Source of the DNA: Mytilus galloprovincialis
Lineage: Eukaryota > Mollusca > Bivalvia > Mytilida > Mytilidae
DNA: 64,000 nt
Direction: 5' to 3'
NCBI RefSeq assembly: GCF_965363235.1
Contig: NC_134847.1
Location: forward strand, 53,600,439 to 53,664,438
The translations under genes and the position numbers were made by a program. Positions 1 to 12,244 of the stretch are shown here, piece after piece (position 1 is the stretch's first letter; every line of letters begins with the position of its first letter). The notes beneath the pieces were generated by a model. That model ran no database searches. It saw only the letters and a list, made by a program, of their open reading frames with translations, and was not told the DNA's origin.

Positions 1-261
1 AAACAGTTCAAGGGAAAAAGTCTTAAAAGCCCAAACTGAGAGAATTGCAACAAGATTGTTGGTTAAGCATGGTTCATATTACACAACTGACTTTTTTTCA
101 GAGAAAATTCTGCTTGGTATAGAGGATTTGTATATGCAGCCAAAGTGAATAAAAATCCCAAGTTATTTTGAAAAGTTGAAACATAAATCTTACCTTTTAT
201 TAAACAGCTTTGTGAAGTACAAGAAAATTATGTAAACTAAACATACTCTTTATTTTTACAG

Positions 262-415
262 ATCTAGGTCAAGGTCCAGATCCCGTTCAAGGAGTCGTTC
301 CAGGGGACGTTATTCCAAATCTAGAAGTCGATCAGAGAGCCATAGTCGTAGCAGGAGTCGCAGCAGGAGCAACAACAAAAGTATCTCTAAATCAAGATCA
401 AGATCTCCTGAGTAA
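262..415 (+). CDS. SR-family splicing factor, terminal coding exon (partial)
   Basis: The exon follows a clear acceptor (pyrimidine-rich tract then CAG ending at 261) and reads to a TAA at 413-415. The first base completes a codon split by the upstream intron, most simply AGA for Arg. It encodes about 51 residues that are almost pure Arg-Ser dipeptides (pattern RSRSRSRSRSRSRGRYSKSR, later SKSRSRSPE at the end), which is the RS domain of SR proteins. Known role of the family: nuclear RNA-binding proteins that promote exon recognition and splice-site choice, with the RS domain phosphorylated by SRPK and CLK kinases. The RRM domain and earlier exons lie before the window, so the paralogue (SRSF4/5/6 or SRSF2/7-like) cannot be told. 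The strand is set by the acceptor and the RS frame. Sequence after 415 should be its 3' UTR; an AATAAA lies near 1242 but I cannot prove it is used. Confidence 0.9.
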
Positions 416-974
416 AATAACACACTGGAATTGTGTATTTGAGTCATTGTTAAACATTTTAAATAATTTGTTGACACCTAAAGGCTTCGTTAGCTTGTGT
501 GATTTCATGTTACCAAGAACAATGATTAGTTGGTAGAGATAGCATCAGTAGAGTATATTTGATGACATTTTAAGATATCATGAACTTAACATTGTTCAGT
601 GCTGATAAACAATTGATGTGAATAATTCATCAAAAATTTCAAGCCAAAAATGTATCAATTTTAATTTGGTGTCATGAAAATATATTTAAAACAAACACTT
701 CACATCTTTCATTCATTTTTAAATGTACATTTCATTTTTTAACAACTTTCATAATCATATTGTGTATGTGCATTGTTTGTATTAATGTTATATTGTTATA
801 ATACATTTATAAAGTGGAAGTCTTTTTTAACAGCTTTATATTAGTAGTCTATAGTACATGTATAAGTAAGTAGATGTTGTATGAGTGCCAATGAGACGAC
901 TCTCCATCCAATTTACGATTTGTAAAAAGTAGACTGTCATAGGTATAGTAGCATTCTCATCCTGAGTGCAGATT
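416..974 (+). other. 3' UTR or downstream flank of the SR gene
   Basis: This is AT-rich sequence without a supported gene. The first part is presumably 3' UTR of the SR factor. Around 868-930 there is a copy of a motif that recurs in this window near 11625-11680 and, reversed, near 55950-56010 (a core like GTGCCAATGAGACGACTCTC), which I recognise as a common mussel dispersed repeat. Confidence 0.4.
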
Positions 975-1200
975 GTCATGAGAAACATGCTTTAACAGGT
1001 CAAACCTAAGACTTGTATTAGCTGCTACTCTGTCATGAGAAACATGCTTTAACAGGTCAAACCTAAGACTTGTATTAGCTGCTACTCTGTCATGAGAAAC
1101 ATGCTTTAACAGGTCAAACATAAGACTTGTATTAGCTGCTACTGTCATGAGAAACATGCTTTAACAGGTCAAACCTAAGACTTGTATTAGCTGCTACTCT
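975..1200. repeat. Minisatellite: four tandem copies of a 57-bp unit
   Basis: Units start at 975, 1032, 1089 and 1144 with GTCATGAGAAACATGC. Units 1, 2 and 4 are 57 bp; unit 3 is 55 bp because it lacks a terminal CT. The copies are almost identical (one C/A difference), so the array is young. A unit of 57 bp is a multiple of three, so an open frame of repeated 19-residue blocks appears on the minus strand. It is read here as a by-product of the period, not a gene. The array may lie in the SR gene 3' UTR. Confidence 0.9.
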
Positions 1201-1689
1201 GCTCAACATCGTTACATGCAGAATTTAGAAGAATAGTTTTGAATAAAGATGTTTCAAATTGGATTCTGAATATTAATGTGTCCAGGTTAGGGTGACATGA
1301 CTTCATATTAAAAAATACTGTTCAGTTTGTTTATCCATTACAAAGTATAAGAACATTTATATCATATGGCAGTTTTCTGTCCTGAATATGTATTTACTTT
1401 GGTACTACCGTCAATATGATCATCTTTATTATTCTACCAGACGTTAAAATAGCAAACAGGAAGGCATGGAATATTCTTCCACAACAGATGATAACATGTT
1501 TCTACACTATTCACTCACAAGCCCAGGGTTCAAATCCTAGTGTGCAATTATAGGTGACTGGATGGCTTTCAACATTACGAAAACCTACTGTAAACCGACC
1601 AGAGTGCACATACTGAAATGTCTCACCTCCTTTACTAACTTGATTTATGTTGATAGTATTAATTATAAGCTTTACTACAACTATCATAA

Positions 1690-2865
1690 ACTTAACAGGA
1701 TCAAAGAAAATGAGTTCAAGGTCAGATGGACCAAATTTGAAATTCAAATACACCTTACAATCATTCCATACACATTATATTTTTGAAATATTGTCGACCT
1801 TTTGCACATCTGAGAAACAAACTTTACCAGGAAAACTGCATTGAATCAATTAACCAAGAAAATGAGGCCAAATTCACGTGTACACCTTACAATAAATACC
1901 TTAAATATAGTTGACATTTTGGATAGGGTATCGAAGAAACAAACTAAACCAGGAAAACATAAGATGGACCAATACAATAAAAATGAGGTCAATTAGTCTG
2001 ATGATTATTGCCAGACTGACACATACCTAACAATCATTCCATACATATATAGTTGACCTATTGCTTATAGTATCAAAAATAGACACCAAAACAAACTTAA
2101 CGATAGTAATGAACCGTAAAAATTCGGTCAATGTAAAATAAAACATGTACAATGTAAATTTTCATACAACGAATACGGTTGATCTAGTGCATACAGATTT
2201 ATAAAAACGGACCAAAAAACACAAACTTTATTTCACCACTGAACTTCAACCATGAAACTGAGTTGAGGTCGGTGACTACCCGCTGGACATGTACATCTTA
2301 AAATTATTCCATACACAAAAAATATAGCAGACCTCTAACAGTATAAGGAAATCGAAAAAAACCCACAAAAATAAGAACTATAACCATTGAACCATGAAAA
2401 TAGGTCAAGGTCAGATGACTGCCAGTTGGACATTTGCACCTTGCAATCCTCTATACACCAAATATAGTAGCCATATTTGCTTATAGTATCTGAGATGCGA
2501 CTTACCCACCAAAAATTAACCTTGTTAACTGATCCATAAAACGAGGTCAAGTAAAACATGTCTGACGGGCATGAGCTTACAAGGTACGCACATACCAAAT
2601 ATAGTTATCCTATTGCTCATAACAAAGATAGAAATTAATATTTTGCAAGTTCCGTTGTCACCGAACCATGAAATTGAGGTCAAATACAATGGACATGTCA
2701 CAGACGCAAATTTCATAACATAAGGCATCTGTATTTATGCAAAGTATGGAGCATCATGAAGGTCTTCCACCTTCTAAAATATAATGCTTTTAAGAAGCTA
2801 GCTAAAACCGCCGCAAGATCACTTTGTCGAGCTTTCTGCGACTAAAGTCACAGCCTCGACAAAAA
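1690..2865 (-). repeat. Hairpin-headed tandem-repeat element, family A
   Basis: Read on the minus strand, a T-run (2865-2861) is followed by a hairpin at 2860-2826, with arms GTCGAGGCTGTGAC and GTCGCAGAAAGCTCGAC around a 4-base loop. A short GCGGCGG spacer comes next, then about eight degenerate tandem units. The units are marked by the block seen on the plus strand as ACCATGAAAATGAGGTCAAGG, near 1708, 1860, 1980, 2110, 2255, 2393, 2530 and 2667, so the period is about 125-145 bp. I recognise the unit as common in mussels. No convincing long ORF is present; open frames in this stretch are incidental. The distal end near 1690 is approximate. Confidence 0.7.
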
Positions 2866-3040
2866 CTAAAGGCTTTATAACACCAGGGCCATGACAAGCT
2901 TCTTTTAGAAGTGAGGCAACACAAATTTTCGGAGAGGGGTCTCGGGCAGCTGAAGGCCCCCAGAAGCTCTGAAAAATTGACTCAAAATCGTGCATTCTGA
3001 TGGTTTCCCAGACTCTTTCTTTCTCTGAAACGCAATTAAT
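2866..3040. other. Spacer between two repeat elements
   Basis: A short stretch with a locally GC-rich patch (about 2935-2985). No ORF or known repeat could be supported. Confidence 0.3.
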
Positions 3041-4770
3041 TTTTATACGACCGCAAAAATTGAAAATGTTTTGGTCGTATATTGGTATGATGTTGGCGTC
3101 GTCCGAATACTTTTAGTTTTCGTACTCGAACTTAAGTAAAAGTGAATAGAAATCTATGAAATTTTAACACAAGGTTTATGACCACAAAAGGAAAGTTGGG
3201 ATTGATTTTGGGAGTTTTGGTCCCAATATTTTAGGAATTACGGGCCAAAAAGGGCCCGAATAAGCATTTTCTTGGTTTTCGCACTATAACTTTAGTTTAA
3301 GTAAATAGAAAACTATGAAATTTTAACACAAGATTTATGACCACAAAAGGAAGGTTGGGTATGATTTTGGGATGTTTGGTTCCAACAGTTTAGGAATAAG
3401 GAGCCAAAAAGGGCCCAAATAAGCATTATTCTTGGTTTTCGCACAATAACTTTAGTATAAGTAAATAGAAATCAATGAAATGTAAACACGAGGTTTATGA
3501 CCACAAAAGGAAGGTTGGGATTGATTTTGGGAGTTGAGGTCCCAACAGTTTAGGAATTAAGGGCCAAAAAGGGGCCCAAATAAGCATTATTCTTGGTTTT
3601 CGCACCATAACTTTAGTATAAGTAAACAGAAATCTATGAAATTTAAACACAAGGTTTATGACCATAAAAGGAAGGCTGGGTTTAATTTTGGGAGTTTTGG
3701 TCCCAACAGTTTAGGAATAAGGGGCCCAAAGGGTCCAAAATTGAACTTTGTTTGATTTCATCAAAAATTGAATAATTGGGGTTCTTTGATATGCCGAATC
3801 TAACTGTATGTAGATTCTTAAGTTTTGGTCCCGTTTTCAAATTGGTCTACATTAAGGTCCAAAGGGTCCAAAATTAAAAATGAATCCTTGGGGTTCTTTG
3901 ATATGCTGAATATAAAAATGTACTTAGATTTTTGATTATTGGTCAAGTTTTTAAGTTGGTCAAAATCGGGGTCCAAAATTAAACTTTGTTTGATTTCATC
4001 AAAAATTGAATAATTGGGGTTCTTTGATATGCCAAATCTAACTGTGTATGTAGATTCTTAATTTATGGTCCCGTTTTTAAATTGGTCTACATTAAAGTCC
4101 AAAGGGTCCAAAATTAAACTAAGTTTGATTTTAACAAAAAATGAATTCTTGCGCTTTTTTGATATGCTGAATCTAAACATGTACTTAGATTTTTGATTAT
4201 GGACCCAGTTTTCAAGTTGGTTCAAATCAGGATCCAAAATTATTATATTAAGTATTGTGCAATAGCAAGAAATATCTAATTGCACAATATTGTGCAATAG
4301 CTAGAAATTTTCAATTGGAGTTATCTTTCTTTGTTCAGAATAGTAGTTAAATCAACTTAAATCATTGTTTTATACAATATACAATGTATATTCACTTTTA
4401 CTACCAACTGATAAATTAAAACAATCTTTACCATTCAGTGATAACAAGCACTTTATTTTACATTTTAATATTTTATGATGTATTTAAATGAGTAGTTATT
4501 GTTGCAAACTCCATTAGAAATTTGAATTGAGATCAGTTTTGGAAAAAGGGAAAGGGGGATGTGAAAAAAAAAATTGGGGGGGGGGGGGGACTTGTCTCAT
4601 TTCAGATTTCATAAAAAAAAGAAAATTTCTTCAAACATTTTTTTGAGAGGATTAATATTCAACTGCATAGTGAATTGCTCAAAGGCAAAAAAAATATTTT
4701 AAGTTCATTTTTTTTTTTTTTGGTTTTAATAATTATTTCATTGTTGAAGATCCTCCACCGACTATTAAGA
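3041..4770 (+). repeat. Hairpin-headed tandem-repeat element, family B
   Basis: After a T-run, a hairpin with perfect 9-bp arms TATACGACC (3044-3052) and GGTCGTATA (3073-3081) opens the element. A GGCGTCGTCCG spacer follows. Then come about four to five units of roughly 147 bp, each marked by TTTATGACCACAAAAGGAAGG (near 3175, 3335, 3495, 3655). These give way to about four units of roughly 115 bp marked by GGGGTTCTTTGATATGC (near 3778, 3890, 4015, 4145). The tail from about 4250 contains a perfect palindrome, a poly-G run (about 4576-4589) and T-runs. I recognise this as an abundant mussel repeat. The 3' border at about 4770 is approximate. Confidence 0.75.
4279..4298. repeat. Perfect 20-bp palindrome
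   Basis: ATTGCACAATATTGTGCAAT is its own reverse complement. It sits between two copies of a short direct repeat (TTGTGCAATAGC then AGAAAT) inside the tail of the family B element, so it could form a small cruciform or hairpin. Confidence 0.8.
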
Positions 4771-5623
4771 TGAAGAACAGGAATAAAAATGCTGACCGTT
4801 GAATTTTTCTATTTAATGACTTTTTGTGAGAGTATGTCCGTTGCACCTTTACTCCCTATTCCTTTATTTTTCTGTATAATAGTTTTCCGACAGATAAGTA
4901 TATTTATATATATTCATCGGATTTTGATTGATTTATGGATGTCATTTAAAAAATACATAGCCCCGACGTTGCTACCCATTACACCGGGGTATTTAAAGAA
5001 AAATTGAGCCAAGGCATACAAGGTTTTAATCATGGGTAATATCGTATTTGATAGGTTAAAAAAATAACGGCACCATGTCAAAATCAGAACAAAGTATAGA
5101 GAAAACAACTTATCGTGCGAAAAGTCTCATTCTAGAATGACACAGACGAGAAAAAAGGCTTGCATTGAGGCATATTTAACTGTATCTGTGATACAATTAT
5201 TTCAAGATTGATAGAAAAGATGAATTCAACAATGTCACTCGATGATTCATTTAGTGAAGGGAATCATAATATATTGCGGAATGTAAAAGTTAAGCGAAAA
5301 TGTTAGCTTCTCTCTATGTTTTTTTTACAAGCTCATGGACAAATTCTGACTGATATGACTAAAGGATCAATTTAGCAACTTGCCAAGAATAACACAGTTG
5401 TTTTTCATAGGAATACCATATTCTCAATAAAGTTCTTAATGATGTTAGACTATAGAGACGGAACAGAATATTTAGAGTAAATTTGAACAAAGATTTTATG
5501 GCATCATATTATATATAAAGCGGTAATGGAAGAAGCAAACACATATATTTTTACTATTATAATATTATGTAAATAAGTATAATAATTGGAGTTATGTTTA
5601 TAGAGAAACCATGTACACTACAA
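4771..5623. other. Intergenic sequence, 3' flank of P450 gene 1
   Basis: AT-rich sequence. Short open frames here have no recognisable content. The part just below 5624 is the presumptive 3' UTR of the minus-strand P450; no canonical AATAAA could be assigned. Confidence 0.4.
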
Positions 5624-6419
5624 CTAATTCTGTGATTCAACTCCAACTGCACGAAAGGTGTATTGTTCTGGAGCCAACGTAATGCCTAGTTTTCCTTTTA
5701 ATAATGGTAACTTATTTGGATCTGATGGAAGTAGTTTGAATCTCTGCACAAGTGATGTTGTAAAGAGGAAAAACTCCATTCTGGCTAATGACTCACCAGG
5801 ACAAACTCTTCGTCCTAAAAAATAAAATAAATGTAAAGTAACTATAAGATACACTTTTAAAGTAAGCTCCAATTATACTCATTTGATGAGCGCAAAAGGC
5901 TAAAGTCTGACAATTCATTTTAAAATAGAATCACTTTGATTTCCTATCTAACTTGGAATCGTATAAATGCATATTTTATACGTGATTCTAATTTTGTTAA
6001 AGTCATCAGATACTTGATTAATCAAAAAAAACCAAAAAAAACCCAGCATTTACATTCTTTACTGCTTTTTTATTATTATCAAAATAGTGAATATAACTTA
6101 TGTTTTAGATATCAGAGTGTATTATCCATGAGAGAAAACAAGGGGAAATAACTGTACGTTTGGTGCGTTTTGGTATCATAAGAGACACCAGAAATCACAT
6201 CCAGATTTTGGCGGGATTCTTGTTATTCAGTCCCTTTTTTCAGTGAAGCGTTTTAAAAGTAATTGTTGTTATTCCTTTTTGCCTTAATCGTGGTATTTTC
6301 GGTTCCCACAAATGTTTTAATTGTCCTTTTGGTATCTCCTGTCTCAGATTTACGTATATATATATATTTCTCCTTTCAACTTATTATATATGCTTGGTAA
6401 AACTGTTTTTTTTCCACAT

Positions 6420-6454
<35 letters not shown>

Positions 6455-9400
6455 ATGCAGAACAAATAAATCAATTGCACACTTTAAGACAATAATATAG
6501 AATTCACGAATTTGTTTTATGCAATACAGTGAAAAGTCAAATATACACTGCAACTGTTAATATTTGTCTCAACATTATAGAAAATCGAGTACTAAGTTTT
6601 GAACTACATCTTGTTTATTTTAAGGTTTACTATTTTTGCAATTGATTAGAACAATCTTTGTCGACAACCACAGGGTTATATTATGGACCTTTCTATTAAC
6701 ATCTTAGTAAGTATGAATTTATATTTCTATAATTACAAAATTACCCAGACTGAAGACCAACACTTTATCTACATTCACAAGCTTTCTATCTGCATCCAAG
6801 AATCTTGAAGGTCTAAACTTTTCTGGTTCTTCAAAAATTTCAGGATCGTTCAGCACAGAATACAAATTTGGTATAAGCATGGCATCTTTCGGGATCACAT
6901 GACCCTTATAAATAAAATCTTTAGTCAACCCATGTGGAAGACCAAGAGGGGCAATGCAACCAAATCTCAGAACTTCATGTAAAACGGCTTCCGTATAAGG
7001 TAGTTTTCCCCTATCATCCATACATGGATATCTAGATGTTCCAATGACGTCACTGATTTCTTGTCGCATTAAAGTTTGGACTTCTGGGTGATTTATTAGC
7101 AATACTATAAACCACTGCATAGCCGTTGATGTCGTTTCAGTTCCCGCTACAAACAAGTCGCCTATTGTTTTTAAAAGCTGCTCGTCTGAAAGAAATACAA
7201 ATGCAAAATATGAATTATCAGATAGTCACAATCGGCAGTCCTCGGGTAAATCCATTACCCTTCTTCTATCCCGAGATGAAGGTACGGAATCGGCCGAGTT
7301 GTGACGAATGAGATAGTCAGTGTATTTTGTAAACATGTATTTAATAAGTTGATCGTAATTCTTCATCTGAAACAGGAAACAAATGAAAGAAAACGACAGC
7401 AGAATTTTAAGGATATGCACAGTCATTTATTTTCAATATATGCTTTACTATTGTACTTGATAATCAATATAACCTGTAAAATATCAGTGTTTAAGTATAT
7501 ATATGTTTACAATAATCTCTGTTTAAAGTACACTAATTTAACCTTCCTTTTTTTTGGAATATAATGAATACAAATTAGGAAAAGAAAAAGAAATGTTTGT
7601 TGTTGCAATATGCAATGCACAATTCATATAGTGGTAATTGATGTTTAATACTATTATATTGTACAACATTTAGTATAATTTCAAAACAAAAAGAACATCT
7701 TATTATATTCCTTATGTAACTTGAGAAAACAATCATACATATTGTGTTCAGAAACTTACGATCAAACGTGGAGTTTGGATTGCCTCCCTCTGATTTCATT
7801 CTTTTTAAGTAGACATCGACATAATCTCGCAGATATTTTTCATCATATGTGTCCTCGTGTTCCTTTACGACCAACGTAAGATGTTTTTCCACGTCATCAG
7901 CATTACGAAGATTACGTTTTAAGCCAAAAGGATCAAAAGGAATATGTTTGAGAAAAGGAAAAATGGTAGCCACAAACATTATATTGGTGTTGCTCAGATT
8001 TTCATTAATTTTTTCCAAAAGTGACATGAAAAATTCGTCAGTGTGTTCATAACGTTGACCAAAGTTTATTGAACACATTATATTGGAAACACACAAAGTC
8101 AAAAGTCCTCTGATATTGAATGGTGTTCCACGTTTTTCTTCGATGGCTCTAATCAAAACTTCAACCTCTTCCATTACTTTAGATTCCAAACTTTTCTTAC
8201 CAAACCCAAACTCGCGTAGTGCTCCTATTGCAAAAGTTCTGTGTTCTTTCCATCGCGGACCAGACGAACTTGCAATGCCTAAAATTAAATGAATTTAATA
8301 ATAATGTTTATTTGACACAAAACATATACGACAAGTAAATCTTATTGATGGAAAAACCATGTAAGTGTAATTTCAATTTTCAGCATGTGTCTGTTTTATA
8401 TTTTTTTTCGTATGTTATAGAACTCATTTTTTGGCCTTTTTTATGATCTAGACTTAAGAGTCCATACGGTGTTTCTTTTGTAGAAATATCCTTATTTACT
8501 ATATGGTTACATCAATTTAATTTGAATCCATATTAAAGATAGAGAGAACAAGGTTTTCTTATTCTTCTGGTATACAGTTACAGCTTATGAACTGTTGCAT
8601 GCGCGGAGTATATGATTAAAATATGAACAAAAATTTATCTTTAAATTTGTAGAATACTTGGTGATATTTACATGAAAGAAAACAACAAGTGATTAAAAAA
8701 TATGTACATTGTTATTAATAGAATTAAATTATGTTGTGGAGAACAGTTGGTGTCAACTGATCTCTATAGGTCATGACAATGAGCCCATGGATGACCTTGT
8801 AGAACATGATAAGTCTGGTTTTGAGGCGGCGCTCAGTGAGTGAGGGCCATTAATATTGTAGTTCGTTTAACATGGATGTAACACTACAGGTGTTGTGGTA
8901 ATTGTTACATACATATCGTGCCGCACGCCTCTGTACCATTTCTAGCTTATTTTTGAAGCTATTCACGATCTCATGACTGCAAGTAATGTCGTGATGTCTT
9001 TCACTTTAAATACAAGTGAAAGGTTTAGCTTGCTATAAAACCAGGTTTAATCCACTATTTTCTACATATGAAAATGTCTGTATCAAGTCAGGAATATAAC
9101 ACTTGTAACACATCGTTTATGTACTGGTATTTGAGTTTTTGATTTTGCTATTTTATTAGTGATTTTCCGTTTTGAAATTTCCGCGGAATTCAGTATTTTT
9201 GCAATTTTACTTTTTAAATAAGAGACATTTGGGTTGAATTACTTTTTGTTTGGTTCAACCGCTAATGAAAACATAATTATGGAAAATACAACTTTTTTAG
9301 ATTCGAACTTCAAAAGTTACCATGTCTGAGAAATTCAATTTTGAAATGATGCTATTTTTTGACGGAAACCTCACAAATTGACAAATTAAAGTTTCGTTAA

Positions 9401-9773
9401 TTCACAGACGACATTCTAGATCACAAAGTCAAACCATGCACTCACCTTTATATCGACTAATTTCTTTCGCAATAAACATATCAGGACGTTCTGACGTTAC
9501 ATCTCCATTTTTGATGAAAACTTCTTTAAGTGTTTCTAGTCCATTAAATACGACCATTGTTTTGGATCCCAATATTAAACTAAACACATCACCATACTTT
9601 AGCCTATATTCTCTGAAAGCCTCTGGTAAATTGTCCAACTTCACGTTTAAGTTTCCCAGAAATGGTATTGTCGGTGGCCCCGGTGGCAGTGTGACATTTC
9701 TGGTGGTCTTTCTCCACAGAATGTACAGACAAAAGCCACAAAATAACAGAAGCACTGTTGATAAGTCAAGCAT
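5624..9773 (-). CDS. Cytochrome P450, CYP2 clan (gene 1), complete, four exons
   Basis: Coding exons on the minus strand are 9446-9773, 7760-8278, 6745-7185 and 5624-5814. All junctions have GT/AG ends and the phases agree, giving 492 residues, a normal CYP2 length. Residues 1-20 form a hydrophobic anchor ([20 protein letters not shown]), followed by the hinge LPPGPP. Visible P450 landmarks are the C-helix WKEHR (W119, R123), the I-helix AGTETT (296-301), ExxR (E353-R356), the PERF-like FRPSRF, and the haem loop [11 protein letters not shown] with the thiolate ligand C434. The last motif is assembled across the exon 3/4 junction. Known of the family: microsomal haem monooxygenases fed electrons by NADPH-P450 reductase, oxidising xenobiotics, fatty acids or steroids. 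The substrate cannot be told here. The ATG at 9771-9773 lies directly before the anchor. Exons 1-3 have exactly the lengths of gene 2 (20780-25284), showing tandem duplication. Confidence 0.95.
6421..6453. repeat. Poly-A run in P450 gene 1 intron 3
   Basis: About 33 consecutive A residues on the plus strand, preceded by a short TA repeat near 6355. A simple-sequence tract with no evident function. Confidence 0.8.
9010..9215 (+). repeat. Dispersed mussel repeat in P450 gene 1 intron 1
   Basis: The stretch has the order GTGAAAGGTTTAGC, AAACCAGGTTTAATCCAC, TGTATCAAGTCAGGAATAT, then GATTTTCCGTTTTGAAATTT and CAGTATTTTTG. The same order recurs near 36258-36384, 37610-37805, 50565-50775 and, reversed, 48440-48680. 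It is non-coding here. I recognise it from memory as a frequent mussel repeat; its class is unknown to me. Confidence 0.6.
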
Positions 9774-9854
9774 TGTTACATCAAGTTTTGAATGTTGTGC
9801 TTCTTATGACTTTCACAATACCTAAGCTAGAACTTCCTTTTCATTATCTTATAT

Positions 9855-9865
9855 CATGTATATAT
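9855..9865 (-). promoter_or_regulatory. Candidate TATA element of P450 gene 1
   Basis: On the minus strand ATATATACATG lies 82-92 bases before the start codon at 9773. The same 11-mer lies at nearly the same distance (80-90 bases) before P450 gene 2, which supports a conserved core promoter. The start of transcription is not visible. Confidence 0.4.
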
Positions 9866-9873
9866 TAAGTACA

Positions 9874-12244
9874 GATAATAATGACGAAAAAGAAATTTGT
9901 TATTACAAGCATTCAAATGATGAAATAGCTTTAAAGAAATCGATTTAGTTGTTATTGACCGTATAACCTTGTTCTATAATTAGATCACAGTATATGTATA
10001 CTGTGTATTATCTGGCCTATTTCAACATGTTCAACCATTATGTATTTTATTCAGTTATACAATTCAACTGATATCAGTGTTTGCTAAAAAATGACCAATT
10101 TGACGTTGCAGTTATTATTTCAAATTAAAAAAAAATATGTATTGAAGCAAGCCTTTATAGAGGGGGAGGGGGGGGCAAGGGGGTCCCCATAACAGCAAAA
10201 CAGTGAATTGATTTGGTGGAAAACAGATAACAAGGAATTGAAAAGGGATAATAACAGATAACAGTAAATGAAATATGAAAATAAATCTGCCCAGGACCAA
10301 TCCAGTAGATGACTCGTAGATCTTAGTATATAACTTGTGGTATGGACCTAGAAAATTTTAAATAAGTTATAGTATGATTGTTGAATTTTTCTGAACGAAA
10401 TTACTAGTTTCTGTTTTTGATATAGGGATATTTTTAATCTAGGGCATTTGAGGGATCAATTGTTAATGATTTAGGTTTTTTTATTTAATTTTTGAAAATA
10501 GTGCAGCCAGTGACAATTTATTATCAATTTGATTTTTAGATTTTTTTCTTCTGAAAAGCAATATATATACTTTACACGTAATAAAAAAAAAATTGATGCA
10601 CAATATATTTTTTTTATTTAATGACCTCCTGATAAAACTTACTTATAAAATACAAAAATACCCACATCAGTTGAGACAGGACATGTAACTGAAACACGCA
10701 TGCCAGTTATGGTTCTTCTGATAATAGAAATTGCCTCAAATGACAATTCTGATAGTATAATAGAATTTGGACCTATTGAAAATTTGGATGACACCAAGTG
10801 AAACACCAATCATGCCTCTTATGTGAAATTATAGAATATGGAAAATTTGGGTACAGCATGGGAGAAGCTGTAGGATTTTAAAAAGGGTATTTATCGAAAA
10901 ATTAAACTGAAGACACATCTTTATTTGCATCAATGGTTTCAGAGCTTCAATTTTCGCCATGTGAAGCAGTTAAAAAACTTTTAAAAATATGGTGGTCAGG
11001 GTTCTCTTTCATGTAAATGAAAAGAGAGGGAGTAGCACTTATAATATAAATGCTAAAAGAAAAAGATGTTGTATAATTTCAAAAGCCATAATTCAAACCC
11101 ATACCACTTAGTAATGTAAAATAATTCAAAGGAGAAAACTAACTGCCTAATTTATCCACAAAATAGTGAACGAGAAACTTAGTAACACAGTAACAAACTA
11201 CAACCACTGAATACAGGCTCCTGACTTGGAAGTAGGCACATACAGAATGTGATTGCGTCAACGTTAGCATGCTAGTTGGTGTCCAATCCTCCCCTAGTCA
11301 TGGACAGTGGTGTAACAGTACATCATAAAGATTATTATGTGGTCATTGAATAAAAATAATCTATAGGGTGTACCAATGCTTTTGATAACAAAATCCATAC
11401 TATAAGTTATTGTACAAGTAATAAGTAAATTATAATTTGTACAAAATGCTACATGTTCACAGACAATGGAATTTAATACAAAGTATAATAATAATATATA
11501 CTGGAATGGTCCTGGGTCCAATTGATTTTAATATGTTTATGTGATGTATGTTACTGAAATTCTTCTGCAAATACAGGGCCACCCGATATTACCAGTAGAA
11601 AGACCCCAATAGATATACATTGTAAGAAGATGTGGTAAGCGTGCCAATGAGACTATAATCCATTCAAATCACAATTTTCAACTATCTTCAAATTCTACGG
11701 AAGATTTGTTGTCAAAATGCTAACATTCCAGTTTTCAAAAACAGTTAACAGCAAATACATTCTCACAATAACAGATAACAAAATAGATAATAGTCCTATA
11801 ACAGCTAACAAAGAATAAGTCAATAACAGCTAACAGTAAATATATTTTCAGAATAACAGATCACAAAGAATTAAAATGCCCCATAACAGCATAACAGTTA
11901 AACCCCTTGCCCTCCCTCTTTATAATTATTTCGTGAAAAAAGAAAAAGAAAGGAGAAATCATAGGTAATTAAACCTCTTTAAACAGCAAGCATAATTAAA
12001 AAAGGGAAATAAATATGAACAATATGACAAAACGAAAAATCTTAAAAGACACGGATTAACAGCGATACAAACAACCTTACTTCGAAAAAAAGATACGGAA
12101 ATCACGTATGAGAAGGGTAAGCAGTTACCACTCTACTGGTGAAACTCTCTGTTTTGCTCATTCTAAGTTATATCCAAGTTGCAATGGGAAAATTTTATGA
12201 ATAAAGAAAAGAAGTGACGACAATTTGAAAATATGTATACGTGG
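9874..12244. other. Intergenic region with ACAG-rich repeats
   Basis: No supported gene. Two stretches rich in AACAGATAACAG and AACAGCTAACAG occur at about 10165-10290 and 11735-11910. Each adjoins a G/C tract: a G-rich one at 10154-10190 and its C-rich inverse (CCCCTTGCCCTCCCTCTTTA) at about 11895-11920. A diverged copy of the GTGCCAATGAGAC dispersed repeat lies at about 11625-11680. The rest is AT-rich sequence with only short, incidental open frames. Confidence 0.45.

Noticed and set aside
957-1157. 66-codon minus-strand frame of repeated 19-residue blocks
   Set aside because: It is produced by the 57-bp minisatellite period; no start context, no family, and unit 3 breaks the phase.
1524-1540. 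tRNA B-box-like GGTTCAAATCC
   Set aside because: No A box at the right distance and no cloverleaf can be folded around it.
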